DNA from: Roseibium marinum
GTDB lineage: Bacteria > Pseudomonadota > Alphaproteobacteria > Rhizobiales > Stappiaceae
Direction of reading: 5' to 3'
DNA: 64,000 nt
NCBI RefSeq assembly: GCF_002906165.1
Contig: NZ_PPCN01000014.1
Span: forward strand, 1 to 64,000
In this document: piece by piece, positions 1-9,599 of the stretch
Layout of the letters: every line of letters begins with the position of its first letter
How positions within the stretch are numbered: the stretch's first letter is position 1
The notes under the pieces: model-generated
What the model was told of the DNA's origin: nothing
The model's input: only the letters and a program-made list of their open reading frames with translations
Database searches by the model: none
Position numbers and translations under genes: made by a program

Positions 1-126
1 CATCACCCGATCCAGGACATCCATGTCCGCGAGGTGATCAAGGAAGGCGATGTCTACACCAACAAGATCATCGGCACGGCGCTGACCAGCCATGCGGATG
101 CCTATTGGGCCGAATGCGATATGTAA
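1..126 (+). CDS. C-terminal end of a gene cut by the window edge (possibly ABC substrate-binding protein)
   Basis: Reading from base 1, an open frame gives 41 residues and stops at TAA 124-126. The end reads ...EVIKEGDVYTNKIIGTALTS..., followed by a short acidic tail with one Cys. This resembles the C-terminus of branched-chain amino acid/amide ABC binding proteins, but the fragment is too short to be sure. A strong terminator follows 20 bases later, so this is the last gene of its transcript. Confidence 0.4.
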   Translation, partial: HHPIQDIHVREVIKEGDVYTNKIIGTALTSHADAYWAECDM

Positions 127-145
127 GACAGGCCCGCTCTCATCC

Positions 146-176
146 GCTGTCCCGGCCTTTCGCCGGGACAGCTTTT
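146..176 (+). terminator. Rho-independent terminator
   Basis: An 11-bp perfect stem, GCTGTCCCGGC (146-156) with GCCGGGACAGC (162-172), closes a 5-base loop and is followed by TTTT (173-176). It ends the partial gene at 1-126. It may also serve the convergent gene that ends at 282. Confidence 0.85.
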
Positions 177-281
177 CGATTGCCGCCTTCAAGGTCCCGG
201 ATCAGGTCCGGAACGGCAAGACGGGAGATCCGAGGATGACCGTTTTCGCTGCGCATGAGTGCAGCAAGTGCGGGATATCGG

Positions 282-1337
282 CTATTTCCCCAATGCCGCC
301 ACATCGATCATCTGCTGGAACATGTCTTCCATGGACTCTTCAAGCGGGCGGTAGGTCATTCCAAGGTCGCGTTTGCTTCTGGAATTGTCCGCGCGCCATT
401 TCACATCGACATTGTTGATGACGAACCTGCGGGAGATGCCGCCCAGGATCGGGCCGAGCAGCCAGACAAGGGATTTCGGCACGGATTTGCGCGGCACGGG
501 ATGGGTGTTGCCGTATTTTTCGATGAGCGCCTTGCCGAGTTCGAGAATATTGGTGTTGTGGCCCGAGACGATGTAGCGGCCTTCCGCATTCGGAACAAAG
601 CCGGCCGCGAGATGCGCCCGGGCGAGATCGCGAACGTCCACGGCCCCTAACCCGAGCTTCGGGGCACCCAGTTTCATGGTGCCATTGCCAAACTGCCGGA
701 CGATGTTGAAACTCTCGGAAGTCGGGTCCGGATTCAGGGCCGGGCCGATTACCAGCGACGGGTTCACGGCGACCAGTTTGAACCGGTTCTGCGCGTCTGC
801 GATCCTCCAGGCTTCCCGTTCCGCCAGCGTCTTGGAAAAGCTGTAAGGCTGGTAAGTGAGCGATGCGGTGGTGTTCCAGATGTCTTCGCGCAGGATCCCG
901 CCGGGGGCTTTGCGGCAGTCGATGGCGTCGGTGTAGATCGCCGCGCAGGAACTGGTGACGACGACCCGTTCGACCGCCGCAATCGCGGCGGCGGTTTCGA
1001 GTACATTCCGGGTGCCCTTGAGTGCCGGATCGATCAGTTCCTTTTGAGGGTTCCTGACCCGGGTGGTGAAGGGGGAGGCGGTGTGGAAGACAACGGAACA
1101 GCCTTCCATGGCGGCGGCGTAGGATCCCGGTTTCAGGAGATCCGCTTCAAAGAACCTTATTGTGCCGGGCGATCCATCCGCGATTTCGCGAAGATGCCGG
1201 AGCTTCGCCGCGTTGCCGGGGTTGCGTACCGCCGCGTTTACGGTAACGCCGGCCTCCAGCAGTTCCTTCACCAGCCAGCCGGCCACGTAGCCGGTGGCGC
1301 CGGTTACCAGAACCGGATGCCTTGTGGGGATCGACAT
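282..1337 (-). CDS. NAD(P)-dependent epimerase/dihydroflavonol-4-reductase-like oxidoreductase
   Basis: An extended short-chain dehydrogenase of about 351 residues. The N-terminal Rossmann motif is GATGYVAGW, and VTSSCAAIY followed by YxxSK (PYSFSKTLAE) marks the catalytic Ser/Tyr/Lys region. The layout matches the dihydroflavonol-4-reductase/cinnamyl-reductase-like SDR group, which reduces aldehydes or ketones with NADPH; the substrate is unknown. I chose the ATG at 1335-1337 because the fold starts right after it (MSIPTRHPVLVTGATG). The frame stays open to 1409 with two earlier Met codons, and none of the starts has a convincing ribosome site. It stands alone, convergent with the partial gene at the left edge. 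Confidence 0.75.
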   Translation of the reverse strand: MSIPTRHPVLVTGATGYVAGWLVKELLEAGVTVNAAVRNPGNAAKLRHLREIADGSPGTIRFFEADLLKPGSYAAAMEGCSVVFHTASPFTTRVRNPQKELIDPALKGTRNVLETAAAIAAVERVVVTSSCAAIYTDAIDCRKAPGGILREDIWNTTASLTYQPYSFSKTLAEREAWRIADAQNRFKLVAVNPSLVIGPALNPDPTSESFNIVRQFGNGTMKLGAPKLGLGAVDVRDLARAHLAAGFVPNAEGRYIVSGHNTNILELGKALIEKYGNTHPVPRKSVPKSLVWLLGPILGGISRRFVINNVDVKWRADNSRSKRDLGMTYRPLEESMEDMFQQMIDVAALGK

Positions 1338-1879
1338 GTTCACTGAGGTCCGGCTCCCGGCTGATGCGCTTTTTACAGTCATCCTTTTCCGGGGCTGGCT
1401 TTGCAACATAAAACGCGTGCTCTGGCATCCCTGGTGAGAGCGTTTTGCGAGGGCGACCGGTCACTGCACTCATAACGGGAAAAAGAGGCGGTCCGGGATG
1501 GAGATTGTCTCCGTGTGGCGCTGCAACAGGCCTTGTTGCGCTGCCGTGCCAATCAAATATTTTCGTTTTACCTCTCCAAACGAAGATAATTTGCCGAAAT
1601 ATAATCCTTCAAATGAAAGATCCGAAAGCCGTTTTCGCGCTACATTTGCCGACAAATTTGTGCCACACTCGACGCTGACAACAACACTAAAGCGACAAGA
1701 TGGGCTATCGCCGGATTAAATGCGTACTGAAATAATTATAATTATATCAATGTGTTGATTTGTTTTTTGGGTCGAAATAAATCTACTAAAAAATTAGTTT
1801 GACAACATGGCGGCGGTGTGTCCAAGTATCGGCAGCCGGATAAACACGGCGCTATTTATCTCATTGGGAGGAGATGCAG
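1338..1879. other. Long intergenic region upstream of the glycerol operon
   Basis: About 540 bases without a convincing gene. Part of it may encode an N-terminal extension of the leftward gene (to 1409). From about 1550 to 1800 it becomes AT-rich and contains the inverted repeat at 1562-1584, a perfect 10-bp palindrome ACAAATTTGT (1652-1661), and a TTGACA at 1799-1804 that lacks a good -10. This is very likely the control region of the operon starting at 1880. No structured RNA was recognised. Confidence 0.5.
1562..1584. promoter_or_regulatory. Candidate GlpR/DeoR-type operator
   Basis: Inverted repeat TTCGTTT (1562-1568), 9 bases, AAACGAA (1578-1584), about 300 bases before glpV. TTTCG-type half sites are typical of DeoR-family sugar/glycerol repressors in alphaproteobacteria. 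That assignment rests on family knowledge; no glpR gene lies in the window. Confidence 0.4.
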
Positions 1880-3619
<1,740 letters not shown>

Positions 3620-3647
3620 GCCGGACCGTCGCTTGAACCCAACAACA

Positions 3648-3669
3648 GGACCGGGGCATTCCCCGGTCC
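3648..3669 (+). terminator. Intra-operon hairpin after glpV (attenuator/RNA-stabilising)
   Basis: A 9-bp stem, GGACCGGGG (3648-3656) and CCCCGGTCC (3661-3669), with loop CATT and a weak T stretch after it. It lies 28 bases after the glpV stop and before glpS. It probably lowers expression of downstream genes relative to the binding protein rather than ending the operon. Confidence 0.6.
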
Positions 3670-3744
3670 ATCACTTTTGCGAATGTGACAGCCCGCGGGA
3701 CCGAGTTCCGCGCCTTGTGCCTGTCCGGACGCGGGCGAAGATAT

Positions 3745-4809
3745 ATGTCCCTGGAACTTAAAAACGTCAGTAAGCGCGTGGCAGGCATCACCCACGTCAA
3801 GGAAACGAGCCTGACGCTCGAAACCGGTCATTTCAACGTTCTCCTGGGAGAAACCGGTTCGGGCAAGACCTCGCTGATCAAGCTGATGGCCGGCCTCGAC
3901 AGCCTCGCCTCCGGGCAGATCATCCTCAATGGCAGGGATGTCTCCGGTCTGTCGGCGCAAAAGCGCAACATCAGCCTGGTGCACCAGTTTTTCGTCAACT
4001 ACCCGCATATGTCGGTCTTCGACAACATCGCATCGCCGCTGAAGGTCGCCGGCGTTGCCAGGTCGGAAATCGAAGGCCGGGTGGACGAGGCGGCGGGGAT
4101 TTTGAAACTGAAACCCTTCCTGAACCGCAAGCCGCACGAACTGTCCGGCGGCCAGCAGCAGCGGACCGCGCTGGCGCGCGCCATCGTGAAGGAAAGCGAC
4201 GCCGTTTTCCTCGACGAGCCGCTGGCGAACCTGGACTACAAGCTGCGCGAGGAACTGCGCGACCAGCTTCCCGAACTGTTCGCCGGCCGTGGGGCGGTTG
4301 TTGTCTACGCGACCTCCGAACCCGAGGAAGCGCTTCTGCTGGGCGGGCAGACCGCGCTGATGACCGACGGCAAGGTGGTCCAGTTCGGCCCGACCGCCGA
4401 CATCTACCGCAAGCCCAGGGATCTGGATGCGGCGAAAGTGTTCTCCAATCCTCCGATCAACGTCGCCGGGGTGACCAAGCAGGGGGAAAGGGTCATTCTG
4501 AACGAGACGACAAGCTGGACCCTGCCGGGTGCCGCCGCGACCCTTGCCGATGGACCCTATACGCTGGCGATCCGGCCGCATCATGTGCTGCCGGTGGAAA
4601 CGCCGGCTCATTCGGTCAGGCTCTCGGGCCGCGTTCTGGTGACCGAACTCAGCGGTTCGGAAAGCAGTGCCCATTTCGAAATGAGCGGCCAGCCCTGGGT
4701 GTCCCTGTCAGCTGGCGTGCATCCCTATCAGGTCGGTGAGGTCCATACGTTCCATCTGGACCCGAACCATTGTTTTTTCTTCACGCCTGACGGCACGCTG
4801 GCAGCATAG
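3745..4809 (+). CDS. glpS: Glycerol ABC transporter ATP-binding protein GlpS (H-loop His replaced)
   Basis: A MalK/UgpC-like ATPase of 354 residues with a C-terminal TOBE-type domain. Walker A is GETGSGKT (35-42), the Q-loop Gln is at 81, the signature is LSGGQ (133-137) and the Walker B Glu is 158 (FLDEP). Where almost all importers have THD after the last strand (switch His), this protein has T-S-E, so residue 191 is Ser (codon 4315-4317). Its partner GlpT keeps the His but has lost the signature. The start at 3745 (MSLELKNVSKR) matches the family start; upstream in-frame codons add only low-complexity residues. It is followed 12 bases later by glpT. Confidence 0.88.
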   Translation: MSLELKNVSKRVAGITHVKETSLTLETGHFNVLLGETGSGKTSLIKLMAGLDSLASGQIILNGRDVSGLSAQKRNISLVHQFFVNYPHMSVFDNIASPLKVAGVARSEIEGRVDEAAGILKLKPFLNRKPHELSGGQQQRTALARAIVKESDAVFLDEPLANLDYKLREELRDQLPELFAGRGAVVVYATSEPEEALLLGGQTALMTDGKVVQFGPTADIYRKPRDLDAAKVFSNPPINVAGVTKQGERVILNETTSWTLPGAAATLADGPYTLAIRPHHVLPVETPAHSVRLSGRVLVTELSGSESSAHFEMSGQPWVSLSAGVHPYQVGEVHTFHLDPNHCFFFTPDGTLAA

Positions 4810-4821
4810 GGAGAGGACCTC

Positions 4822-5913
4822 ATGGCACAAATCACACTCTCCAACCTGCGGCACAGCTATCGCCCCGATCCGGCGGACGATGACGATTACGCGCTCAAGA
4901 AAATCGATCTTACCTGGGACGACGGCGGCGCCTATGCGCTTCTGGGCCCGTCCGGCTGCGGCAAGTCCACGCTTTTGAACATCATCTCGGGCCTTCTCGT
5001 TCCTTCGGAAGGCAAGATCCTGTTCGACGACCGGGATGTGACGGCCCTGCCGCCGGCAAAGCGCAATATCGCTCAGGTGTTCCAGTTTCCGGTCATTTAC
5101 GACACCATGACCGTCTACGACAATCTGGCCTTTCCCTTGCGCAACCGCGGCCGGGACGAGGACATCGTCAAGCGCCGGGTGACCGCCATCGCGGAGATGC
5201 TGGAAGTCACCGGCATGCTGTCGACGCGCGCGTCGAACCTTTCCCCGGACAACAAGCAGAAGATCTCCATGGGCCGCGGCCTGGTGCGCGAGGATGTCAA
5301 CGTCGTCATGTTCGACGAGCCGCTGACCGTGATCGATCCGCATCTGAAGTGGAAGCTGCGCTCCAAGCTCAAGGAGCTGCACCAGCGGGTGCGGGCGACC
5401 ATGATCTATGTCACCCACGACCAGACGGAGGCATTGACCTTCGCCGATCAGGTGGTGGTGATGCAGGACGGCGAGATCGTTCAAATCGGCACGCCGGTGG
5501 ATCTGTTCGAACGTCCGGCGCACACCTTCGTTGGCCATTTCATCGGCTCACCGGGCATGAATGTCCTGCCCTGCGAGGTGAAGGGCGGGGCCGCCTTCTT
5601 CGGCGGCGAGCAAGTCGCGCTGGAAGGTCCGGCGGGCGGCGCCGCCGACGGCAAGGCGGAGGTCGGTATCCGGCCGGAATTCGTGTCGGTTTCCACAACC
5701 GGCGGCGGTATCGCCGCCCATGTCCGCAAGGTGGCCGATATCGGCCGCCACAAGGTGGTTGAAGCCATCGCCCATGACAGCCGCATCCATGCGATCCTCG
5801 AGGGCGACGCGCCGAATGCGGGCGATGCGGTGATGCTCGACTTCAAACGATCCCAGACCCGGCTCTACAAGGACGGCTGGCTGGCGAGCCGGCCCGAGGG
5901 AGATGTGCGATGA
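4822..5913 (+). CDS. glpT: Glycerol ABC transporter ATP-binding protein GlpT (signature motif replaced)
   Basis: The second ATPase of the operon, 363 residues. Walker A is GPSGCGKS (42-49), Q-loop VFQ is at 87-89, Walker B is MFDEP with Glu166, and the H-loop is VTHD with His199. The ABC signature, normally LSGGQ, reads LSPDNKQ (140-146), and the D-loop is LTVID rather than SNLD. The protein is otherwise intact and full length with a regulatory C-terminal domain, so this looks like specialisation, not decay. Ribosome site GGGAGAGG precedes ATG 4822. Its stop overlaps the glpP start (ATGA). Confidence 0.88.
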   Translation: MAQITLSNLRHSYRPDPADDDDYALKKIDLTWDDGGAYALLGPSGCGKSTLLNIISGLLVPSEGKILFDDRDVTALPPAKRNIAQVFQFPVIYDTMTVYDNLAFPLRNRGRDEDIVKRRVTAIAEMLEVTGMLSTRASNLSPDNKQKISMGRGLVREDVNVVMFDEPLTVIDPHLKWKLRSKLKELHQRVRATMIYVTHDQTEALTFADQVVVMQDGEIVQIGTPVDLFERPAHTFVGHFIGSPGMNVLPCEVKGGAAFFGGEQVALEGPAGGAADGKAEVGIRPEFVSVSTTGGGIAAHVRKVADIGRHKVVEAIAHDSRIHAILEGDAPNAGDAVMLDFKRSQTRLYKDGWLASRPEGDVR

Positions 5914-6776
5914 AGAAGCTGAATCAACGGGCCTGGCTGTTCGTCACGCCGGTGCTGCTGCTGGTCGCATTCAACGCGCTCATCCCGATGATGACCGTGG
6001 TGAACTATTCCGTTCAGGAGACCTTCGGCGACAATCTGTTTTTCTGGCAGGGGATCGACTGGTTCGAGCAGGTGCTGACGTCGGAACGCTTTCACAAGGC
6101 GCTCGGCCGTCAGTTTCTGTTCACCTTCCTGATCCTGATCATCGAGGTGCCGCTTGGCGTTGCCATCGCGCTCGCCATGCCCAGGCAGGGCTTCTGGGTG
6201 CCGTTCTGCCTGGTCACGATGGCGCTTCCCATGCTGATCCCGTGGAACGTGGTCGGGGCGATGTGGAACATCTTCACCTTGCCGGATATCGGCCTGCTCG
6301 GCTATTTCATGAACCACACGCTGGGTATTCCCTATGACATGACCCAGAACCCGTTCGCCGCCTGGGTGACGATCGTCATCATGGATGTCTGGCACTGGAC
6401 GTCGCTGGTGGTGCTGCTTGCCTATGCCGGTCTGGTCTCGATCCCGAACGCCTATTACCAGGCGGCGGAAATCGACGGGGCGTCCGGATGGGCGGTGTTC
6501 CGCTTCATCCAGCTTCCGAAGATGAAAACGGTGCTGACCATCGCCATCCTGCTGCGCTTCATGGACAGCTTCAACATCTATACCGAACCGTTCGTGCTGA
6601 CCGGTGGCGGACCGGGCAACTCCACCACGCTGCTTTCCATCGATCTGGTGAAAATCGCCCTCGGCCAGTTCGATCTCGGACCGGCGGCCGCCATGTCCCT
6701 CATCTATTTCGCCATCACGCTGCTGGTCTCCTGGCTGTTCTACACGCTGATGACGATGAACGACAACAAATCCTAG
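5910..6776 (+). CDS. glpP: Glycerol ABC transporter permease GlpP
   Basis: A MalF-like inner-membrane permease of 288 residues. It has a first membrane segment near the N-terminus (AWLFVTPVLLLVAFNALIP), about six in all, and the cytoplasmic coupling (EAA) loop AAEIDGASGWAVFRFIQLP near residues 188-206. It starts by ATGA overlap with glpT and has GAGGGAGA just upstream, which implies translational coupling. It pairs with GlpQ to form the glycerol channel energised by GlpS/GlpT. Confidence 0.87.
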   Translation: MKKLNQRAWLFVTPVLLLVAFNALIPMMTVVNYSVQETFGDNLFFWQGIDWFEQVLTSERFHKALGRQFLFTFLILIIEVPLGVAIALAMPRQGFWVPFCLVTMALPMLIPWNVVGAMWNIFTLPDIGLLGYFMNHTLGIPYDMTQNPFAAWVTIVIMDVWHWTSLVVLLAYAGLVSIPNAYYQAAEIDGASGWAVFRFIQLPKMKTVLTIAILLRFMDSFNIYTEPFVLTGGGPGNSTTLLSIDLVKIALGQFDLGPAAAMSLIYFAITLLVSWLFYTLMTMNDNKS

Positions 6777-6787
6777 GGAGAACCGAA

Positions 6788-7584
<797 letters not shown>

Positions 7585-7585
<1 letters not shown>

Positions 7586-7863
7586 TGCTCGGCTGGATGG
7601 CCTGGACCTGGCCGACGGCGCTGCTGTTCGTCGGGATTTTCACCGCAATCGGAGTGCTGGTGCTGCTGGAGGTGCGCTATCCGGGCGGACAGGCCCGCAA
7701 CGGTGTTCTGGGGTTGACGACAACGCGCGGCGACCGGCTGTTCATCACCCTGCTGGGCAGCGCCTTCATCTTCTTCGCCTGGCTCGGATTGATGGGCCCG
7801 CCGCTCTGGTGGCCCCTGGCGATCAGCCTTGGCTGGGGGACATTCTGCTTCTGGAAAGTATGA
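7585..7863 (+). CDS. glpU: Small DUF2160-family membrane protein of the glycerol transporter
   Basis: 92 residues with three hydrophobic segments (about 6-28, 51-68 and 70-90), ending WGTFCFWKV. A protein of this size and pattern is the constant last member of rhizobial glycerol ABC operons, where it is called GlpU; its role is not known. It overlaps glpQ by one base (TGATG), so it is translationally coupled. It may be an accessory membrane subunit of the transporter. No clear terminator follows. Confidence 0.75.
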
Positions 7864-7962
7864 CCGGGAGCAGGCCCGACTAAAGGAATAGTATTTTACC
7901 GACCATTGATGCAAGAATAGGCGCCGTGGCCCCATCCAATCCGCAAATGGCGCAGGAAAATA

Positions 7963-8358
7963 ATGAGAAAACGTAAGACCAACGAGTTTTTGACCGAAGT
8001 CGAGCTGGAGTTCATGACCGAACTCTGGAAACTCGGCGAAGGCTCCGTGCGGGATATTCTCGCATGTCTGCCGCCGGAGAGAAAACTGGCCTATACGTCG
8101 TGTGCCACCATCATGCGGATCCTGGACGAAAAGAACTTCGTGGACAGCCGGAAAGAAGGCAAGACATTCATCTATTCCCCCCGGCTGACCAAAGACACCT
8201 ACCAGTCCCGTTTTCTTCGAAACCTGTCGGATAAACTGTTCGACGGCACGCCGGCGTCCCTGGTGGCGCGGCTCGTCGATGAATACGACCTTTCGAAGGA
8301 GGACCTGGAGGAGATCAGAGCGTTGCTGGACAGGAGGAGGACAGATGACGCTACTTAA
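7963..8358 (+). CDS. BlaI/MecI/CopY-family transcriptional repressor
   Basis: 131 residues with the winged-helix N-terminus typical of the family: LTEVELEFMTELWKLGEGSVRDILACL, then a recognition helix around YTSCATIMRILDEKNFV. The acidic C-terminal helix (SKEDLEEIRALLDRRR) fits a dimerisation domain. AGGAAAA precedes ATG 7963. Its end overlaps the M56 protease gene by 14 bases, the arrangement seen in blaI-blaR1 pairs where the protease inactivates the repressor. No beta-lactamase is nearby, so the target is unknown. No TACA/TGTA-type MecI operator was seen in the 99 bases upstream. Confidence 0.85.
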   Translation: MRKRKTNEFLTEVELEFMTELWKLGEGSVRDILACLPPERKLAYTSCATIMRILDEKNFVDSRKEGKTFIYSPRLTKDTYQSRFLRNLSDKLFDGTPASLVARLVDEYDLSKEDLEEIRALLDRRRTDDAT

Positions 8359-9496
8359 CGGGATGTTCGATGTTTACATCGATCTGAACATCACACTGGC
8401 CGTTACGGCTCTCGTGTGGTTAGCCGCAAAACTGGTTCTGGCCCGGATTGGAAAAAGGCTCGCCTTTACGCTCCAGCTCGGATTGCTGAACGGCCTGTTT
8501 GCCATCATTGTTCTGTCACCGGCCATCGTGGCCGCCTATCACAGCATGCTTGCGGCGGAAGTGCTTCCCGCCAGGCTGCCGGTCAATCTGGCGGATTATG
8601 CTGTCGCGCAATATCTGCGCGGCGGCATCGGCATTCCGGCGGAGGACTTCCAGTCGCTTCTCGGATTGCGCAGCCACATGAGCGAGAGCATTCTCGCCAT
8701 GGAACCGGGGTTCGGCAAAGGCGTGGCGCTGTTTCTGATCGCCGGGTTCACATATTTCGCACTGCGGCTGGCAGTCAGTTTCGCGCGGCTCCACCGCATG
8801 CTGTCCGGCTGCCACCTGTGGCGGCGCAACGGGCGTTTGAAACTGCTGCTGTCCGATCGCGCGCTTGTGCCTTTTTCCGCTCGCGGCCTTCGTCATCACT
8901 ACGTGGTGATCCCGTCGGATCTCCTGGCCGAGCCGGACGATCTCGGTCTGGTACTCAGGCATGAATTCCAGCATCTGCGCCGGGGCGACGTGACCTGGGA
9001 AGTCGCGCTGGAATGCCTGCGCCCCTTCCTGTTCTGGAACCCGTTCTATTACGTGTGGAAATCGGAGGTCGAGCGGCTTCGCGAACTGGCCTGCGACCAG
9101 AAAGTCGCCGAGGACGCGCGCGTGGATCTGAGATCCTATTGCCTGTGCCTATTAAGGGCCGCTCAGGCGGGGCTGAAAAAGCGGCAGGAACTCATGACAC
9201 ACGATCGCTCGGGCAGCGTCGCCTCCGTGGCCCTGCTTGAAGTCAATGACCGGCTGCTGCGCCGCTCACCGGCCCAGAAGCTCCGGCGCCGGGTGGAAGC
9301 CTTGATGGAACCGAACCGGCTTCACCCGCATTGGGGCATCGTCGGGCTTGCGGTTCTGCCTATGGTGGCGGTCATTTTCCTGACGGCCCTGTCGATCCAG
9401 AAACCGGCGGACTGGAGCCAGGACCGGCTCATGCTCGCGGCGATCGTCAATCTGGAACGGCTGCAGGTGATCAACAGCTTTGGACAGCGGCCGTAG
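8345..9496 (+). CDS. M56-family (BlaR1-like) membrane metalloprotease
   Basis: 383 residues. Membrane segments lie near 13-33, 38-58, 123-150 and 323-350. Zinc motif HEFQH (206-210) lies in RHEFQHLRRGD, and the second metal-ligand region is ERLRELACDQKV, as in BlaR1/MecR1. Unlike BlaR1, there is no C-terminal penicillin-binding sensor domain: only about 30 residues follow the last helix. Start 8345 has GGAGGACAG upstream; earlier in-frame Met codons lie inside the repressor gene. It is inferred to cleave or inactivate the co-encoded BlaI-type repressor in response to an unknown signal. Confidence 0.82.
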   Translation: MTLLNGMFDVYIDLNITLAVTALVWLAAKLVLARIGKRLAFTLQLGLLNGLFAIIVLSPAIVAAYHSMLAAEVLPARLPVNLADYAVAQYLRGGIGIPAEDFQSLLGLRSHMSESILAMEPGFGKGVALFLIAGFTYFALRLAVSFARLHRMLSGCHLWRRNGRLKLLLSDRALVPFSARGLRHHYVVIPSDLLAEPDDLGLVLRHEFQHLRRGDVTWEVALECLRPFLFWNPFYYVWKSEVERLRELACDQKVAEDARVDLRSYCLCLLRAAQAGLKKRQELMTHDRSGSVASVALLEVNDRLLRRSPAQKLRRRVEALMEPNRLHPHWGIVGLAVLPMVAVIFLTALSIQKPADWSQDRLMLAAIVNLERLQVINSFGQRP

Positions 9497-9599
9497 GGCG
9501 GGCAGTCAGCACTCACGCTCAGGCGGCGCAAGTCGACCTTGATTTCAGGCATCCGACCGGCTCTGTAAGAGCATTGCTTTTATTGGGGCCGCAAAGCGC

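Noticed and set aside
1874..1879. ATG 1874 as the glpV start
   Set aside because: It would leave one or two bases between the ribosome site and the start; ATG 1880 has ideal spacing and begins a standard signal peptide.
5245..5253. Considered whether glpT is a pseudogene because the ABC signature is lost
   Set aside because: The frame is intact, Walker A/B and the switch His are kept, and the partner GlpS has the matching complementary change.
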